Shown: positions 1-9,083, counted from the stretch's first letter. The stretch is DNA of 64,000 nt from JALSRD01 sp964476595 (GCA_964476595.1 CAYZCL010000175.1:36433-100432), one strand, 5' to 3'. The notes: generated from the sequence alone by a model not told the origin. Numbers and translations are program-made.

Positions 1-112
1 CATCGATGGTGATGTGAATCGGCTTGACCTCGATGGGGGCCACCTGGACATTGTGCCGGGTGCAGCCCGCCATCAGCAGCAGCAGGAACAGGATGGGTAA
101 GCGCTTTTTCAT
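1..112 (-). CDS. ynbE: YnbE-like lipoprotein, 3' end cut by window edge
   Basis: The first 37 codons of a small lipoprotein are visible; the rest lies beyond the left edge. The N-terminus is a signal peptide (MKKRLPILFLLLLMAGC) ending in a good lipobox, LMAGC, so the cysteine at residue 17 should be lipidated. A GAGGAG ribosome site lies just upstream of the ATG at 112. It follows the YdbH-like gene by about 20 bases on the same strand. In E. coli ydbH and ynbE are likewise adjacent, and YnbE is an outer-membrane lipoprotein that works with YdbH in phospholipid transport between the membranes. The visible mature part (TRHNVQVAPIEVKPIHITID) resembles the beta-strand pattern of YnbE. The assignment rests on this resemblance and on the neighbour. 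Confidence 0.7.
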   Translation of the reverse strand, partial: MKKRLPILFLLLLMAGCTRHNVQVAPIEVKPIHITID

Positions 113-132
113 GCGTTCGCTCCTCGCAATCC

Positions 133-2889
133 TCATTGCATCATAGGCAGGATGTCGCTGTAGCGCAGCAGACGGTTCAGCGGCAGCCGGAAATTGACGT
201 CCAGGCGGATTCCCTGAAAACGGGACCCCGGCGCGCCCTTGGGCACTTTCACGAAGCCGCCCTTTTCTTTTCGGTACTCGAAAGGCAGCACGCCGGCCGG
301 CCGGCCGTCCAGCTGCAGGCGCATCAGCAAGTCTTCTCCCTCGGTGTTCAGGGTGAGCCTGGCCCATTTGTAATCATAATCCTTGAGCGCCTCGCTGGCA
401 AGCGCCATCTGCCCGTACTGGGGTGTGCCCGGCGTCACGCCGGCCGTCAGAATGTCGCTCTGCAGGATGCGTATCTTGCCCCCTTCGCCCGGGGTGGAAA
501 ACAGGAAACCGTCTGCAAAGTCGATGCGCCCCCGGGACCAGTGAAGCGGTATGCGCCCGTTGAGGGTCCCCTCTCCCCGGGCGTCGATGCCCAGCTGGTC
601 CAGGACCCGGGCCAGGTTCAGGCGGTCGCAGTACAGCGTCAAACGATAGTCTTCGGTCTGCGGGGCGATGCGAAAGGCGGGCACTTCGACGATGCCGCGA
701 CACCACTGCACGCGGCTTTTTTCGATGAGCACCGAGCGGGGGGACTCGAGCCGGTACTCCAGGTGCCCGTTTTCCACGACCAGGTCCCCCACGGCCGCAC
801 GTGTGAAATCGAGGGGCTGTGCCGGGGCGCTGCGCAGGTCCGGCAGTCGCGGCAGTTCCACGCGCGCCCGGATGCCCTCGATACGTACCTTCTTCTCCGG
901 CATGCGCAGGCGGCCGTCTTCCCATGACGCCGTGAGGTGTCCTCCCATGCCGCTTCCGTCGTCACCGATTTCCGCCCGCACCCGCAGGGCGCCTCCCGCC
1001 AGCCAGCCGGCCGCCGCCGGAACCAGGGTGCCCAGGTCGATCTCCGGGGCCGTGGCCGGACGCTTCAAATCGAGCTTCAGGCGCAGTGCGGCAGGTCCTT
1101 GCGGCCGCCACTGAAAGCGCCCCTTCAGGGATGTTTTCAGCTGTGAGACCCGCTTTGTGCGGAAAACGGCCGAAAAATCGATTCCCGATCCCCGCTGTAC
1201 GAGGCGGCCCTCGAGGCGGCCCAGCCGTCGACCGTTAAACAGGATGGCGCCGGCGGCAAACCGTCCGGGACGGTAACGGTCGGCGGACGGCCAGTGCAGC
1301 GGAAGGCTGGCGGAAATCCCGGAGACGCGCAGTCCCTGCGCCTTCATCCGCGCCCCGCCGCCGGAAATTTCCAGCACCCCCCGGCCCGAGACCGTCCCGG
1401 AAGGCGCCAGTGAAAATTCGCCCCGGCCGAGAATCTTCCCGGCGCTTGCGCTGCCCTGCGCCGATGCCAGTCCGGCATTGACCAGCACCACCTCCGCGCT
1501 CCCCGCGGCCGGCCGCGGCGCACGGCCGAAACGCACCCGGCTCTCCAGGGTCAGCGAAGCGGCCTGCGAGGACAATTTTCCGGCGTGCAGCCCGATCCCG
1601 GAAACCGCCATCCGCAGCCGTGTGCGGATCCCGTCGGCCCGTCCGTCGGCCGCAAACCGGATAGAAGGCGTTTCTGCGCGCAGGCCGGCCGCGCCATATT
1701 TCAGCGCCAGCGGCGCCGCCGTCTGCCTGTGCGAGTCGTCGGTCGTCAGGGAAACCCGCCAATCACGCTTTCCGGAATACGATCCCGCAATCATGATCGG
1801 CAAGGCGATGGGTGAGTCGACGTGCAGGTCCCCGGACAGGGGACGTCCCGCCGCAGCCCCCGGGAAGAGCACGGCCCGCAGCCGGCCGTCCGCCTTCCAG
1901 GTGCCCTGCAGCCCGTCGAGTTCCAGCTCCATTGACGCCAGCCGGACCGGAAACGGCGCCCGGATGGAGAGCCCCGAAAGGTTCACGCGCCACCGATGAC
2001 CGTTCGGCGCCGCGATGCGTACAAGGCAGGGGTCCGCCGGCGACGGGTTGGCCAGCCGCAGGTTTCCGACCCGCACGTGCAGGTTTTCCACGCGGCAGCG
2101 GGCGGCCAGGTCCGAGAGGAACGAACGTTTCAGGTAGAGGTACATGCCGGCCGAGAGGGACAAACGTCCGGCCAGCGACAAATCGGCGGGCAGGATGCGA
2201 AGGCCGTTGAACACGCCCAGCGCCAGGCCGGGAACATCCAGGTCCACTTTCACACGCCGGCCGGTCGTACGCAGCTTCAGGTTCACCTCCTGTCCCCGCA
2301 GAAGCAACCGGGCGTTTGCGGTCGTATTCGGCAGGCCCTGGGCGAGCCCTTCGATGCACAGCGTGAAGGGCACCGCCTCCGGTGCGTCGGCCAGGCCGTC
2401 GACCCACAACATTCCCTCGACATCCAGCCGCCCGACGGCGGTGGAGAAGCCATCCGTTTCGGGTTTCGACGGTCCGCCGGCGCCGCCCCCCGCCGCGTTG
2501 AAAAGCGCCCGCAGCCCGGGGTCTTTGAGGCGCAGCCGTCCGCCGCGCAACTCGGTGAAAACCTGCAGTCCGCGCACGCGCACGCGGTCGATGCGCCTCT
2601 TGCGGTACAGCGTCAGCGGGGCGTAGTCCAGCCGCAGCGAATCGATTCGCAGCGCCGGCCGCCGCGCCGACCCCAACCGCATGGACGAGAGTTCCGCTCC
2701 GTGCAGCCAGGCGCTGCGCACCCTGAGATCAACGGGCATGCCCGTAAACTGTGCGAGCCCGTCGGTCACCCGCCGCGTGAGGTATTCCGACAGGTAACTG
2801 CGAGCGGCCAGCAGCGCCACCGCAACCAGCAGCGCCGCCAGCAGCAGGCCGACCACCAGCCCGCAGAGAATCTTGCGACCCGAAGGCAT
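133..2889 (-). CDS. ydbH: YdbH-like (AsmA-like) intermembrane transport protein
   Basis: A protein of 918 residues with one N-terminal membrane anchor (about residues 8-32) followed by a long, beta-rich periplasmic part typical of AsmA-like bridge proteins. The C-terminal third looks like the YdbH domain (RIPLHWSRGRIDFADGFL, and the closing LDVNFRLPLNRLLRY). In E. coli, YdbH is one of three partly redundant AsmA-like proteins that carry phospholipids from the inner to the outer membrane, and it needs the lipoprotein YnbE, whose likely homologue follows here. The ATG at 2889 is preferred because it has a GGGGGA site upstream and starts directly before the anchor; an in-frame start 8 codons earlier is possible. 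It is transcribed divergently from the glycosyltransferase. Confidence 0.8.
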   Translation of the reverse strand: MPSGRKILCGLVVGLLLAALLVAVALLAARSYLSEYLTRRVTDGLAQFTGMPVDLRVRSAWLHGAELSSMRLGSARRPALRIDSLRLDYAPLTLYRKRRIDRVRVRGLQVFTELRGGRLRLKDPGLRALFNAAGGGAGGPSKPETDGFSTAVGRLDVEGMLWVDGLADAPEAVPFTLCIEGLAQGLPNTTANARLLLRGQEVNLKLRTTGRRVKVDLDVPGLALGVFNGLRILPADLSLAGRLSLSAGMYLYLKRSFLSDLAARCRVENLHVRVGNLRLANPSPADPCLVRIAAPNGHRWRVNLSGLSIRAPFPVRLASMELELDGLQGTWKADGRLRAVLFPGAAAGRPLSGDLHVDSPIALPIMIAGSYSGKRDWRVSLTTDDSHRQTAAPLALKYGAAGLRAETPSIRFAADGRADGIRTRLRMAVSGIGLHAGKLSSQAASLTLESRVRFGRAPRPAAGSAEVVLVNAGLASAQGSASAGKILGRGEFSLAPSGTVSGRGVLEISGGGARMKAQGLRVSGISASLPLHWPSADRYRPGRFAAGAILFNGRRLGRLEGRLVQRGSGIDFSAVFRTKRVSQLKTSLKGRFQWRPQGPAALRLKLDLKRPATAPEIDLGTLVPAAAGWLAGGALRVRAEIGDDGSGMGGHLTASWEDGRLRMPEKKVRIEGIRARVELPRLPDLRSAPAQPLDFTRAAVGDLVVENGHLEYRLESPRSVLIEKSRVQWCRGIVEVPAFRIAPQTEDYRLTLYCDRLNLARVLDQLGIDARGEGTLNGRIPLHWSRGRIDFADGFLFSTPGEGGKIRILQSDILTAGVTPGTPQYGQMALASEALKDYDYKWARLTLNTEGEDLLMRLQLDGRPAGVLPFEYRKEKGGFVKVPKGAPGSRFQGIRLDVNFRLPLNRLLRYSDILPMMQ

Positions 2890-2992
2890 TGTGTTTTCCC
2901 CCGCTTGAACCACTTTTTCCGTGACGAAAAATGATTATTATGGGGCAGGATCTTTTTCAATGCAAAAATCGAACGCATTCAGGGAGGACGAC

Positions 2993-4132
2993 ATGCGCAT
3001 CGGAATGATATCCACCTACCCGCCCATCGAGTGCGGCATCGCCACCTACACCCAGTACCTGACCGATGCCCTGCGAAAGGAGCGCAACGACATCTACCTG
3101 GTCTCGCACATCGGCAGCAGCGGCCGGCAGGTGTTTCCCTGTTTCGACTACGAAGACGGCGACCTGGCCGAAAAGGCGTATTCCACCATGGTCCGCTTCA
3201 CCCCCGACGTGGTCCACATCCAGCACGAGTTCGGGCTTTTCGGCAAGTTCGCCGGCGTGTCGGTGGTGCCGTTGATTCTGCGCTTCCGCCTGACGGGCAT
3301 CCCGGTGGTCACGACGCTGCACACCGTCTACCGGGATCCCCCCGAGGCCCACCGCCTGATCCTGCAGTCCGTCCTGCTGCACTCCAACAAGGTCATCGTA
3401 CACGAGGATTTTCAGCGGGAAACCCTGCGGCAGTTGGCCCCCTTTGCGCTGTCGGACCACATTCGCATCATCCCCCACGGGGCCCGGGAACTGGATCCGG
3501 TGCCCGATGCACGGGCGCAGCTGCGACTGCCCGCGGACAAGAAGATCATCCTGATGATCGGCTATTTCCGGCCCAGCAAGAACTTCGATCTCATCGTGGA
3601 CTTGCTGCCGGACATCCTGCAGGCCTACCCCGACGCGGTGCTGGTGATCGCCGGCAAGACCCGCGGCAACGAACACCTGCAGTACCGCAAGCACCTGTTC
3701 GGCAAGATCAAGCATTCCCCGGTCAACGATCACATCTACCTCATCCGCGGCCAGCTCAAGCAGGAGGTTTTCGACACCATCCTGTCGGCCGCCGACGTGG
3801 TGGTACTGCCGTACACGATCAACTCCCAGAGCGGCATCCTGGCCCACGCTATGGCCTTCGGACGGCCGGTGGTGGCCAGCAGCAGCGGGGCCATGAAGGG
3901 CATTCTGACCCGCTCCGGCGCCGGCCTGGCCAGCGAAAGCGAGCGCGAGTTCGTGGAGAACATCGCCCGTGTGCTTGCGGACGAGGATTTCGCCTCCCGG
4001 CTCTCGGCCAATGCCCGGCGCTACGTGCGGGAAGTCATCAGCTGGGCGCACATCGCACGGCAGCACATGGACATCTACCGGGGATTCATCGACAACGCTT
4101 TCCTGGATTCGCGCACCATCTGGGTGGAGTGA
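2993..4132 (+). CDS. GT4-family glycosyltransferase
   Basis: A 379-residue GT-B glycosyltransferase. The N-terminal Rossmann half begins MRIGMISTYPPIECGIATYT; the C-terminal nucleotide-binding half contains GYFRPSKNFDLIVDLLP and then SQSGILAHAMAFGRPVVAS. The usual EX7E motif of GT4 enzymes is replaced by the SQSG variant, seen in some GT4 members. The donor sugar cannot be read from the sequence. GGGAGG at 2982-2987 supports the ATG at 2993 over an in-frame start further upstream. It ends 11 bases before a GH130 gene, so the two probably form an operon that makes and trims, or phosphorolyses, a mannose-type glycan or glycoside. It is cytoplasmic; no signal peptide is seen. Confidence 0.85.
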   Translation: MRIGMISTYPPIECGIATYTQYLTDALRKERNDIYLVSHIGSSGRQVFPCFDYEDGDLAEKAYSTMVRFTPDVVHIQHEFGLFGKFAGVSVVPLILRFRLTGIPVVTTLHTVYRDPPEAHRLILQSVLLHSNKVIVHEDFQRETLRQLAPFALSDHIRIIPHGARELDPVPDARAQLRLPADKKIILMIGYFRPSKNFDLIVDLLPDILQAYPDAVLVIAGKTRGNEHLQYRKHLFGKIKHSPVNDHIYLIRGQLKQEVFDTILSAADVVVLPYTINSQSGILAHAMAFGRPVVASSSGAMKGILTRSGAGLASESEREFVENIARVLADEDFASRLSANARRYVREVISWAHIARQHMDIYRGFIDNAFLDSRTIWVE

Positions 4133-4143
4133 GAGGAGGGGCC

Positions 4144-5082
4144 ATGAAACAGTCCGTTCTGCATCCGTTTACCCGATACCCCCAAAACCCCATTCTGAGC
4201 CGTGAGGATGTCCCGTACGCCTGCAACACGGTCTTCAACGCCGCGGCCGTGAAGTTCGAAGGCCGCTACCTGCTGCTGCTGCGCATCGAGGACCTTTCGG
4301 GCGTCAGCCACCTGACCCGGGCCTGGTCGCGGGACGGCTACCATTTCCGGGTGGACGCGCACCCCTGGATCACGCCGACCCAGGATGCCGATACGTCGGT
4401 CTACGAGGTCTACGGTATCGAGGACCCGCGCATCACGGTCATCGACGGCGCCTTCTACATCACCTACACGGCCTTCGGTCCCTACGGCCCGCGGGTGGCC
4501 ATCGGACGCACCTACGATTTCGAGTCCTTCGAACGACTGGCCCTGGTGACCGAGGTGGACAACAAGGACGCCGTGCTGTTTCCGGAGAAAATCGACGGCA
4601 AGTATCTGCTCATCGACCGCCCCGCCGGCTTCGCCGGCAAGCGCGGCGACATCTGGATCCAGGAGTCCCCGGACATGATTCACTGGGGACGCGCCCGCGT
4701 GCTGCTGTCGGCCGAGCCGGGCTGGGCGGGTTCCAAGCTGGGCATTTCGACGCCGCCCATTCGCACCGAAAAGGGATGGCTGGCCTTCTACCACGGGGTG
4801 CGCCGGACGCCTTCGGGCAACCTGTATCGCCTAGGTTGCATGCTGATGGACCTGAAAGACCCCCGCAGGGTCATCGGGCACACGCCGCACTTCATCTTCG
4901 GCCCGGAAGAGATCTACGAACGCACGGGGGACGTGCCCAACGTCATCTTCCCCTGCGGGGTGATCGTCGAAGACGACGGCACCCTGAAGATGTATTACGG
5001 CGCGGCGGATACGCACATCGCACTGGCCGAAGCCTCGCTGGCGGACATTCTTTCGCTGTGCGACAGCTGCGCCACGCAGTAG
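4144..5082 (+). CDS. GH130-family glycosidase / glycoside phosphorylase
   Basis: A 312-residue five-bladed propeller protein of family GH130. Diagnostic patches include YGIEDPRIT (the aspartate of EDPR is the likely proton donor), LIDRPAG, HGVRRTPSGNLYRLG and, near the end, YYGAADTHIALA. GH130 enzymes are mostly phosphorylases that act on beta-mannosides with inorganic phosphate, and some are plain hydrolases. The specificity here is unknown. It has a strong GAGGAGGGG site just before the ATG and lies 11 bases behind the GT4 gene, which argues for a joint role in making or recycling a mannose-containing compound. It ends in a short convergent gap with the alpha/beta hydrolase. Confidence 0.85.
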   Translation: MKQSVLHPFTRYPQNPILSREDVPYACNTVFNAAAVKFEGRYLLLLRIEDLSGVSHLTRAWSRDGYHFRVDAHPWITPTQDADTSVYEVYGIEDPRITVIDGAFYITYTAFGPYGPRVAIGRTYDFESFERLALVTEVDNKDAVLFPEKIDGKYLLIDRPAGFAGKRGDIWIQESPDMIHWGRARVLLSAEPGWAGSKLGISTPPIRTEKGWLAFYHGVRRTPSGNLYRLGCMLMDLKDPRRVIGHTPHFIFGPEEIYERTGDVPNVIFPCGVIVEDDGTLKMYYGAADTHIALAEASLADILSLCDSCATQ

Positions 5083-5186
5083 GCACGCCGTCGCGCACGG
5101 CCGAAAAAGGGGCGTCGGCACCGCGCATTGCCCGCCCGCAGCTGCCGTTCCCGGTCGGCCATGGCCGCAATGAGCGTCCGCCGCTC

Positions 5187-6029
5187 TCAGCAGTCGTCGA
5201 GATGTGCGTCGACAAAGGCCGCCAGCACGCCGGGAAAAGCGGGATCCAGGCTGGCGCTGCTGTGGTCGGCGCCAGGGGCCACGAACAGTTCTGCGCGTCC
5301 CGACGGAAAACTGCGCTGCAGGCGCCGGGCATCCGCCACCGGAAAATTCTGGTCCTTTTCGCCGTGGATCAGCAGCACCGGACGGTCGATGCCGGGCGCC
5401 AGCCGCTCCGGGCTGATGCGGTCCATGCGGAAACCGTAGAGCACGTCCATCATGGCCACCACGGTGTAGCCGAAAAGAATTCCGAATACGGGGTTGTAGC
5501 TCCGGTAAAGCCTTGCGAGGGCCTCTTTGGTGCGCGCGTAACAGCCTTCCAGGAAGAGCAGGCGGATGTGCTCGGGGTTGCGCGCGGCGGCGATGACAGC
5601 CCCGGCCGCACCGGCCGAGTGGCCGTATAGCAGCACGGGCATGCCCACCCACGCCAGCACCGCCTCCACGTCCTCTGCGAAGCGGAAGGCGTTCATGAGT
5701 TTGAGCGGCGAGCTGTTGCCGTGGTCACGGGCGCTGTGCAGCACGGTGGTGAACCCCATGCGCCCGAAAAGCCGGGCGCGCGCCACCATGCGTCCGCGGT
5801 TGCGGCCCCAGCCGTGGGCCAGCACCACGGTGCCGCGCGACGGCCCGGCGGGTTCGACCCGCCAGACCTCCAGGAAGCCTCCATCGTGCGTCGGGATGCG
5901 CACATCCTGCACCCGCCCCCAGTCCGGCCGATCGTCCACGGGTCGGCGCGGGATGCGGTGCACCGCGTAGGTGAAGCAGGCGCTCAGCAGCAGGTAGCCG
6001 CCGAGGGCCGTGAGCAGGTAAGCCGCCAT
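5187..6029 (-). CDS. Membrane-anchored alpha/beta hydrolase
   Basis: A 280-residue alpha/beta hydrolase with a hydrophobic N-terminal anchor (AYLLTALGGYLLLSACF). The catalytic set is visible: nucleophile serine in GHSAGA, acid in HGEKDQNFP and histidine in PGADHSSA. The oxyanion region is VLAHGWGRNRGR. Such proteins are carboxylesterase or lipase-like enzymes facing the periplasm or bound to the membrane; the substrate is not predictable. The start could be ATG 6029, directly before the anchor, or ATG 6089, which adds 20 polar residues and has a GGGGAT upstream. I chose 6029. It is divergent from the cobalamin riboswitch and cobT. Confidence 0.8.
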   Translation of the reverse strand: MAAYLLTALGGYLLLSACFTYAVHRIPRRPVDDRPDWGRVQDVRIPTHDGGFLEVWRVEPAGPSRGTVVLAHGWGRNRGRMVARARLFGRMGFTTVLHSARDHGNSSPLKLMNAFRFAEDVEAVLAWVGMPVLLYGHSAGAAGAVIAAARNPEHIRLLFLEGCYARTKEALARLYRSYNPVFGILFGYTVVAMMDVLYGFRMDRISPERLAPGIDRPVLLIHGEKDQNFPVADARRLQRSFPSGRAELFVAPGADHSSASLDPAFPGVLAAFVDAHLDDC

Positions 6030-6266
6030 GGCACTGTCCGTTTGGCAAGGGTCGTCGGTTGATTTCGGTTGCGCAGGGTCATCGGCCATATAGGCGATCC
6101 CCGGCCAACTGTCAACGCATCTTGCCTCCGCACCGGGGACCCATCGGCGTAACGATCGGCACGGTCGATGCGAGGACCCTTCGGGGGTCGCGTGCAGCCG
6201 GCTCGGGGAGCGGGTCATGCGACCCGCGATCGCCCGCCCCCGGGATCCCGGAAATTGCATTATCGG
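6030..6266. other. Gene-free stretch between hydrolase and riboswitch promoter
   Basis: Apart from the possible longer N-terminus of the hydrolase (to 6089), I see no coding pattern, repeat or clear hairpin here. It must hold the minus-strand promoter of the hydrolase, but I find no convincing -35/-10 pair. Confidence 0.5.
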
Positions 6267-6295
6267 TTGACAAACGGGCCGTTTTTATTTAATTC
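6267..6295 (+). promoter_or_regulatory. Sigma-70 promoter of the cobT riboswitch transcript
   Basis: TTGACA at 6267-6272, a 17-base spacer, and TAATTC at 6290-6295. It sits immediately before the cobalamin riboswitch, so the aptamer is at the very 5' end of the transcript. Confidence 0.65.
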
Positions 6296-6304
6296 CCGAT
6301 CCGT

Positions 6305-6476
6305 GACGGTATAAGGGAATCCCGTGAGAATCGGGAGCGGACCCGCCGCTGTAACCCCGCCCCTGCACCTTGCAGGGGAACCTTTTCGGCCCCGTGTCGC
6401 CACTGTTGCGGCCCACCGCAATGGGAAGGCCGCCGAAAAGGCGGGGAAGCCAGAAGACCTGCCGTCATGCAAAACC
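6305..6476 (+). promoter_or_regulatory. Cobalamin riboswitch ahead of cobT
   Basis: The landmarks of the cobalamin aptamer occur in order: GGGAATCCCGTGAGAATCGG, then GGACCCGCCGCTGTAA, a variable stem, GCCACTGTTG, GGGAAGGC and finally GAAGCCAGAAGACCTGCC. This matches the B12-box and flanking stems of class I aptamers. The gene behind it, cobT, and the next one, cbiZ, are cobamide assembly and salvage genes, the expected regulon. Cobalamin binding should favour the terminator at 6492-6533 and lower expression. Confidence 0.93.
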
Positions 6477-6491
6477 CACGGGGAGAAGGCA

Positions 6492-6533
6492 AATCCTCAG
6501 GCAAACCTGTTTTGCTTGGGGATTTTTTATTTT
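6492..6533 (+). terminator. Riboswitch-controlled intrinsic terminator
   Basis: A 14-base-pair hairpin (AATCCTCAGGCAAA pairing with TTTGCTTGGGGATT, loop CCTGT) followed directly by TTTTATTTT. It lies between the aptamer and the cobT ribosome site, so control is by premature termination rather than by hiding the ribosome site. Confidence 0.88.
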
Positions 6534-6577
6534 GAGGCCGGGACCATCCACAAAGAACCCGCGAAGAGGAGGAAAAC

Positions 6578-7663
6578 ATGACCGCAGCCAACGACATGCA
6601 CCTGCAGGAAGTTATCGACACGATTGAACCGATCGACCCCGATTGGATCGAGAAAGCCCGGCGGCACACCGCGCAGCTGTTGATGCCCACCCGCGCGCTG
6701 GGGCGGCTGCACGACATCTCCGAACGCCTGTGCGGCATCGGCCGCACGCTGAACCCCGCCGTGGGCCGCAAGGCAGTGCTGGTCATGGCCGGCGACCACG
6801 GCGTGGTGGACAAGGGGGTCAGCGCCTACCCCCAGGAAGTCACCGTGGGCATGGTGCAGACCTTCGTGGCCGGCGGTGCCGGCATCAATGCCATCGCCCG
6901 TCTGGTGGGGGCCGAAGTGCGCGTGGTCGACATGGGCGTCAAGGGCGACATCGTGATCGAGGACCCTGAAAAGCGGCGTCTGTTGCGCACCGTCAAGATC
7001 GGCCGCGGTACCCGCGACTTCACCGAAGGGCCGGCCATGTCCCGCCATGATGCCGAAAGCGCCGTCATGGCCGGTTTCGTCCAGGCCTCCGAACTCGTCG
7101 GCGAAGGCGTCGAGGTGCTGGGCACCGGCGACATGGGCATCGGCAACACCACGCCCTCGGCGGCCATCGGCGCCGTCATCACCGGCGCCGACCTGGACAC
7201 CATGGTCGGTCCGGGAACCGGCGTGGACGCCGAGGGCCTGGCGCGCAAGAAGGAAGTCGTGGCCCGTGGCATCCGCGTCAACACACCCGATCGCAACGAC
7301 GGGCTGGACGTGCTGGCCAAGGTGGGCGGTTTCGAGATCGGCGGCATCGCCGGCGTCATTCTTGCGGCCGCTTTCCACCGGCGTCCCGTGGTCGTCGACG
7401 GCTTCATCTCCACGGCTGGCGCCCTGGTGGCCTGCGCCCTCTGCCCGGCGGCCAGAGACTATCTCTTCGCCGGCCACCGTTCCGAAGAACCGGGCCACGC
7501 GGCCATGCTGCGCCACCTCGGCCTGGACCCCATCCTGAACCTGGGCATGCGGTTGGGCGAAGGCACCGGCGGTGCGCTGGCCATGAACATCCTCGAGGCC
7601 GCCGCGCGGGTGTTCGGAGAGGTCATGACCTTCGAGCAGGCCGGCGTGCCTGGGAAAGAGTGA
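6578..7663 (+). CDS. cobT: Nicotinate-nucleotide--dimethylbenzimidazole phosphoribosyltransferase
   Basis: CobT transfers the phosphoribosyl group of nicotinate mononucleotide to dimethylbenzimidazole (or another lower base), giving the alpha-ribotide used for the nucleotide loop of cobalamin. The 361-residue length fits the family. Recognisable segments are LMPTRALGRLHDISERLCGI, VMAGDHGVVDKGVSAYP, GTGDMGIGNTTPSAA and, near the C-terminus, AAARVFGEVMTFEQAGV, which carries the catalytic glutamate. GAGGAGG precedes the ATG. The upstream cobalamin riboswitch and terminator make its expression B12-dependent. The next gene is cbiZ. Confidence 0.95.
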   Translation: MTAANDMHLQEVIDTIEPIDPDWIEKARRHTAQLLMPTRALGRLHDISERLCGIGRTLNPAVGRKAVLVMAGDHGVVDKGVSAYPQEVTVGMVQTFVAGGAGINAIARLVGAEVRVVDMGVKGDIVIEDPEKRRLLRTVKIGRGTRDFTEGPAMSRHDAESAVMAGFVQASELVGEGVEVLGTGDMGIGNTTPSAAIGAVITGADLDTMVGPGTGVDAEGLARKKEVVARGIRVNTPDRNDGLDVLAKVGGFEIGGIAGVILAAAFHRRPVVVDGFISTAGALVACALCPAARDYLFAGHRSEEPGHAAMLRHLGLDPILNLGMRLGEGTGGALAMNILEAAARVFGEVMTFEQAGVPGKE

Positions 7664-7775
7664 CGTCTGCGGCGCTACCCGTGCATTCCCTTCCGCTGCC
7701 GAATCTGCTATGGATCTGTTTCCGGTTCCATCGCAGGCGCGGTGCCGTATCGTTCACGAAACACAGGAGGTTTGC

Positions 7776-8924
7776 ATGGTACGCCTGATGGATGCCTACC
7801 CGGGGCTGGAGATCGAGCGCCGCCCCAGGCTGCTCGTCGCGCGGCTGACCGCCCCCCACCGCGTGCTCTCCAGCTGCCCGGTCAACGGCGGGCTGCGCGA
7901 CGACCTGGCGGCCGTCGTCAATCACCAGTGCTGCGAACCCCGCGGCCATTTCCCATCGGCGCTGGAAGCGGCCGTGAGCGATCCGCCCGGCTATCTGCGG
8001 GACTTCTGCCGCCGTCGGGGCCTGCCTGAAAACTGCGCCCTGCTATCCACGGCGGTCAACGTCAACAACGCCGGGCTGGCGCGCCTCACGCACCGGGGGC
8101 TGGAAGTCATCACGCTGTGCACCGCGGGCGTCGAGTCCAACGCCGCCGCCGCCGGCGACCCGGCGACGGTTTTCGAAAGCGACGGCCGTTTCGTTCCCCT
8201 GGTGCCGGCCGACACCCCCCCGGCCGGCACCATCAACCTGATCGTCTGCATCGGCCGGCCGCTGACGCCGGCCGCCATGGTGACGGCCGTCATGACCGCC
8301 ACCGAGGCCAAGGCCGCGGTGGTGATGTCGCTGGGCATCGGGTCACGCTACTCGGACGCGCTGGCCACGGGCACCGGCACCGACCAGATCGCCGTCGCCG
8401 CGCGGCACGGCGGGGAGCCCCCCCTGACCGGGGCCGGCAAGCACACCAAGCTGGGCGAACTCATCGGTCGCACGGTTTCGGACGCGCTGCGCGAAGCGCT
8501 CTGCTTTCAAAACCGCCTCACGGCCAGCGGCCGCTGTTCGACCCTCATCCTGCTGGAACGATTCGGCCTGGACAGCAAGCGCCTGCAAGAACGGGTCGCC
8601 TCGGCCCTGCCCGCCGATGCGGCCGCCCTCATGTCCCGCAATTTCGAAGCCTTCGAGGGGGATCCGCTGACCGTGGCCGCCGTTTCGACCCTCGTCCACC
8701 TGCACGAAGCCTTCCGCAGCGGCATGCTGCCGCCCGCCTGCCGGGCCGACGTGTTTGCCGCCGCCGGTGCCCGCCTGGCGGCGGCCGTCAGCGGCCGACC
8801 GGACCTGGTGGACGACTTTCGGGAACATCTTCCGGCGGCGACGCTGAAGGGTTCCAACGAGGCTTTCCTGGATTACGTGTGCCGCTGCCTGTCGGTAGGA
8901 TTTGCCGCGAAATGGAGAGATTGA
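7776..8924 (+). CDS. cbiZ: CbiZ-type adenosylcobinamide amidohydrolase
   Basis: CbiZ removes the aminopropanol side chain from adenosylcobinamide, giving adenosylcobyric acid, so that salvaged corrinoids can be rebuilt with the cell's own lower base. The signature is VNVNNAGLARL followed by LCTAGVESNAAAAGDPA and the later VMSLGIGSRYSDALATGTGT. The protein is 382 residues. The CbiZ domain fills roughly residues 1-235, and the remaining 150 or so form a helical extension whose function I do not recognise. A clean AGGAGG at 7765-7770 fixes the ATG at 7776. It shares the riboswitch-controlled transcript of cobT, 112 bases upstream. Together they indicate corrinoid remodelling. Confidence 0.88.
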   Translation: MVRLMDAYPGLEIERRPRLLVARLTAPHRVLSSCPVNGGLRDDLAAVVNHQCCEPRGHFPSALEAAVSDPPGYLRDFCRRRGLPENCALLSTAVNVNNAGLARLTHRGLEVITLCTAGVESNAAAAGDPATVFESDGRFVPLVPADTPPAGTINLIVCIGRPLTPAAMVTAVMTATEAKAAVVMSLGIGSRYSDALATGTGTDQIAVAARHGGEPPLTGAGKHTKLGELIGRTVSDALREALCFQNRLTASGRCSTLILLERFGLDSKRLQERVASALPADAAALMSRNFEAFEGDPLTVAAVSTLVHLHEAFRSGMLPPACRADVFAAAGARLAAAVSGRPDLVDDFREHLPAATLKGSNEAFLDYVCRCLSVGFAAKWRD

Positions 8925-9042
8925 AATTGCGGAAAAAGAAAAGGGGGGATTTCCGGCCGGGAGGCAACGGCCGAAAACTTTCCGCTCCTGCCGCAGGCCC
9001 CCCTTCCCTTTTCCCGGGCTTTCCCCTGCCGGTAATCAGGGG
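8925..9042 (+). other. Structured region after cbiZ, possible terminator
   Basis: No gene. GGGGGG near 8941 can pair with CCCCCC near 9000 around an inner GGCC/GGCC hairpin, followed by TTCCCTTTT. This may end the cobT-cbiZ transcript. A perfect 9-base-pair hairpin (TTTCCCCTG with CAGGGGAAA, 9020-9045) follows without a T-run on this strand. Confidence 0.4.
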
Positions 9043-9083
9043 AAAACAAAAAAGCCCTTCACGACGTTTCGTCATGAAGGGCT
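9043..9083 (-). terminator. Intrinsic terminator of the orphan riboswitch RNA
   Basis: On the minus strand, AGCCCTTCA pairs with TGAAGGGCT in a stem of 12 pairs with one mismatch (9053-9083), followed by TTTTTTGTTTT. There is no T-run on the plus strand, so it belongs to the minus-strand transcript that starts near 9332. Confidence 0.88.
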
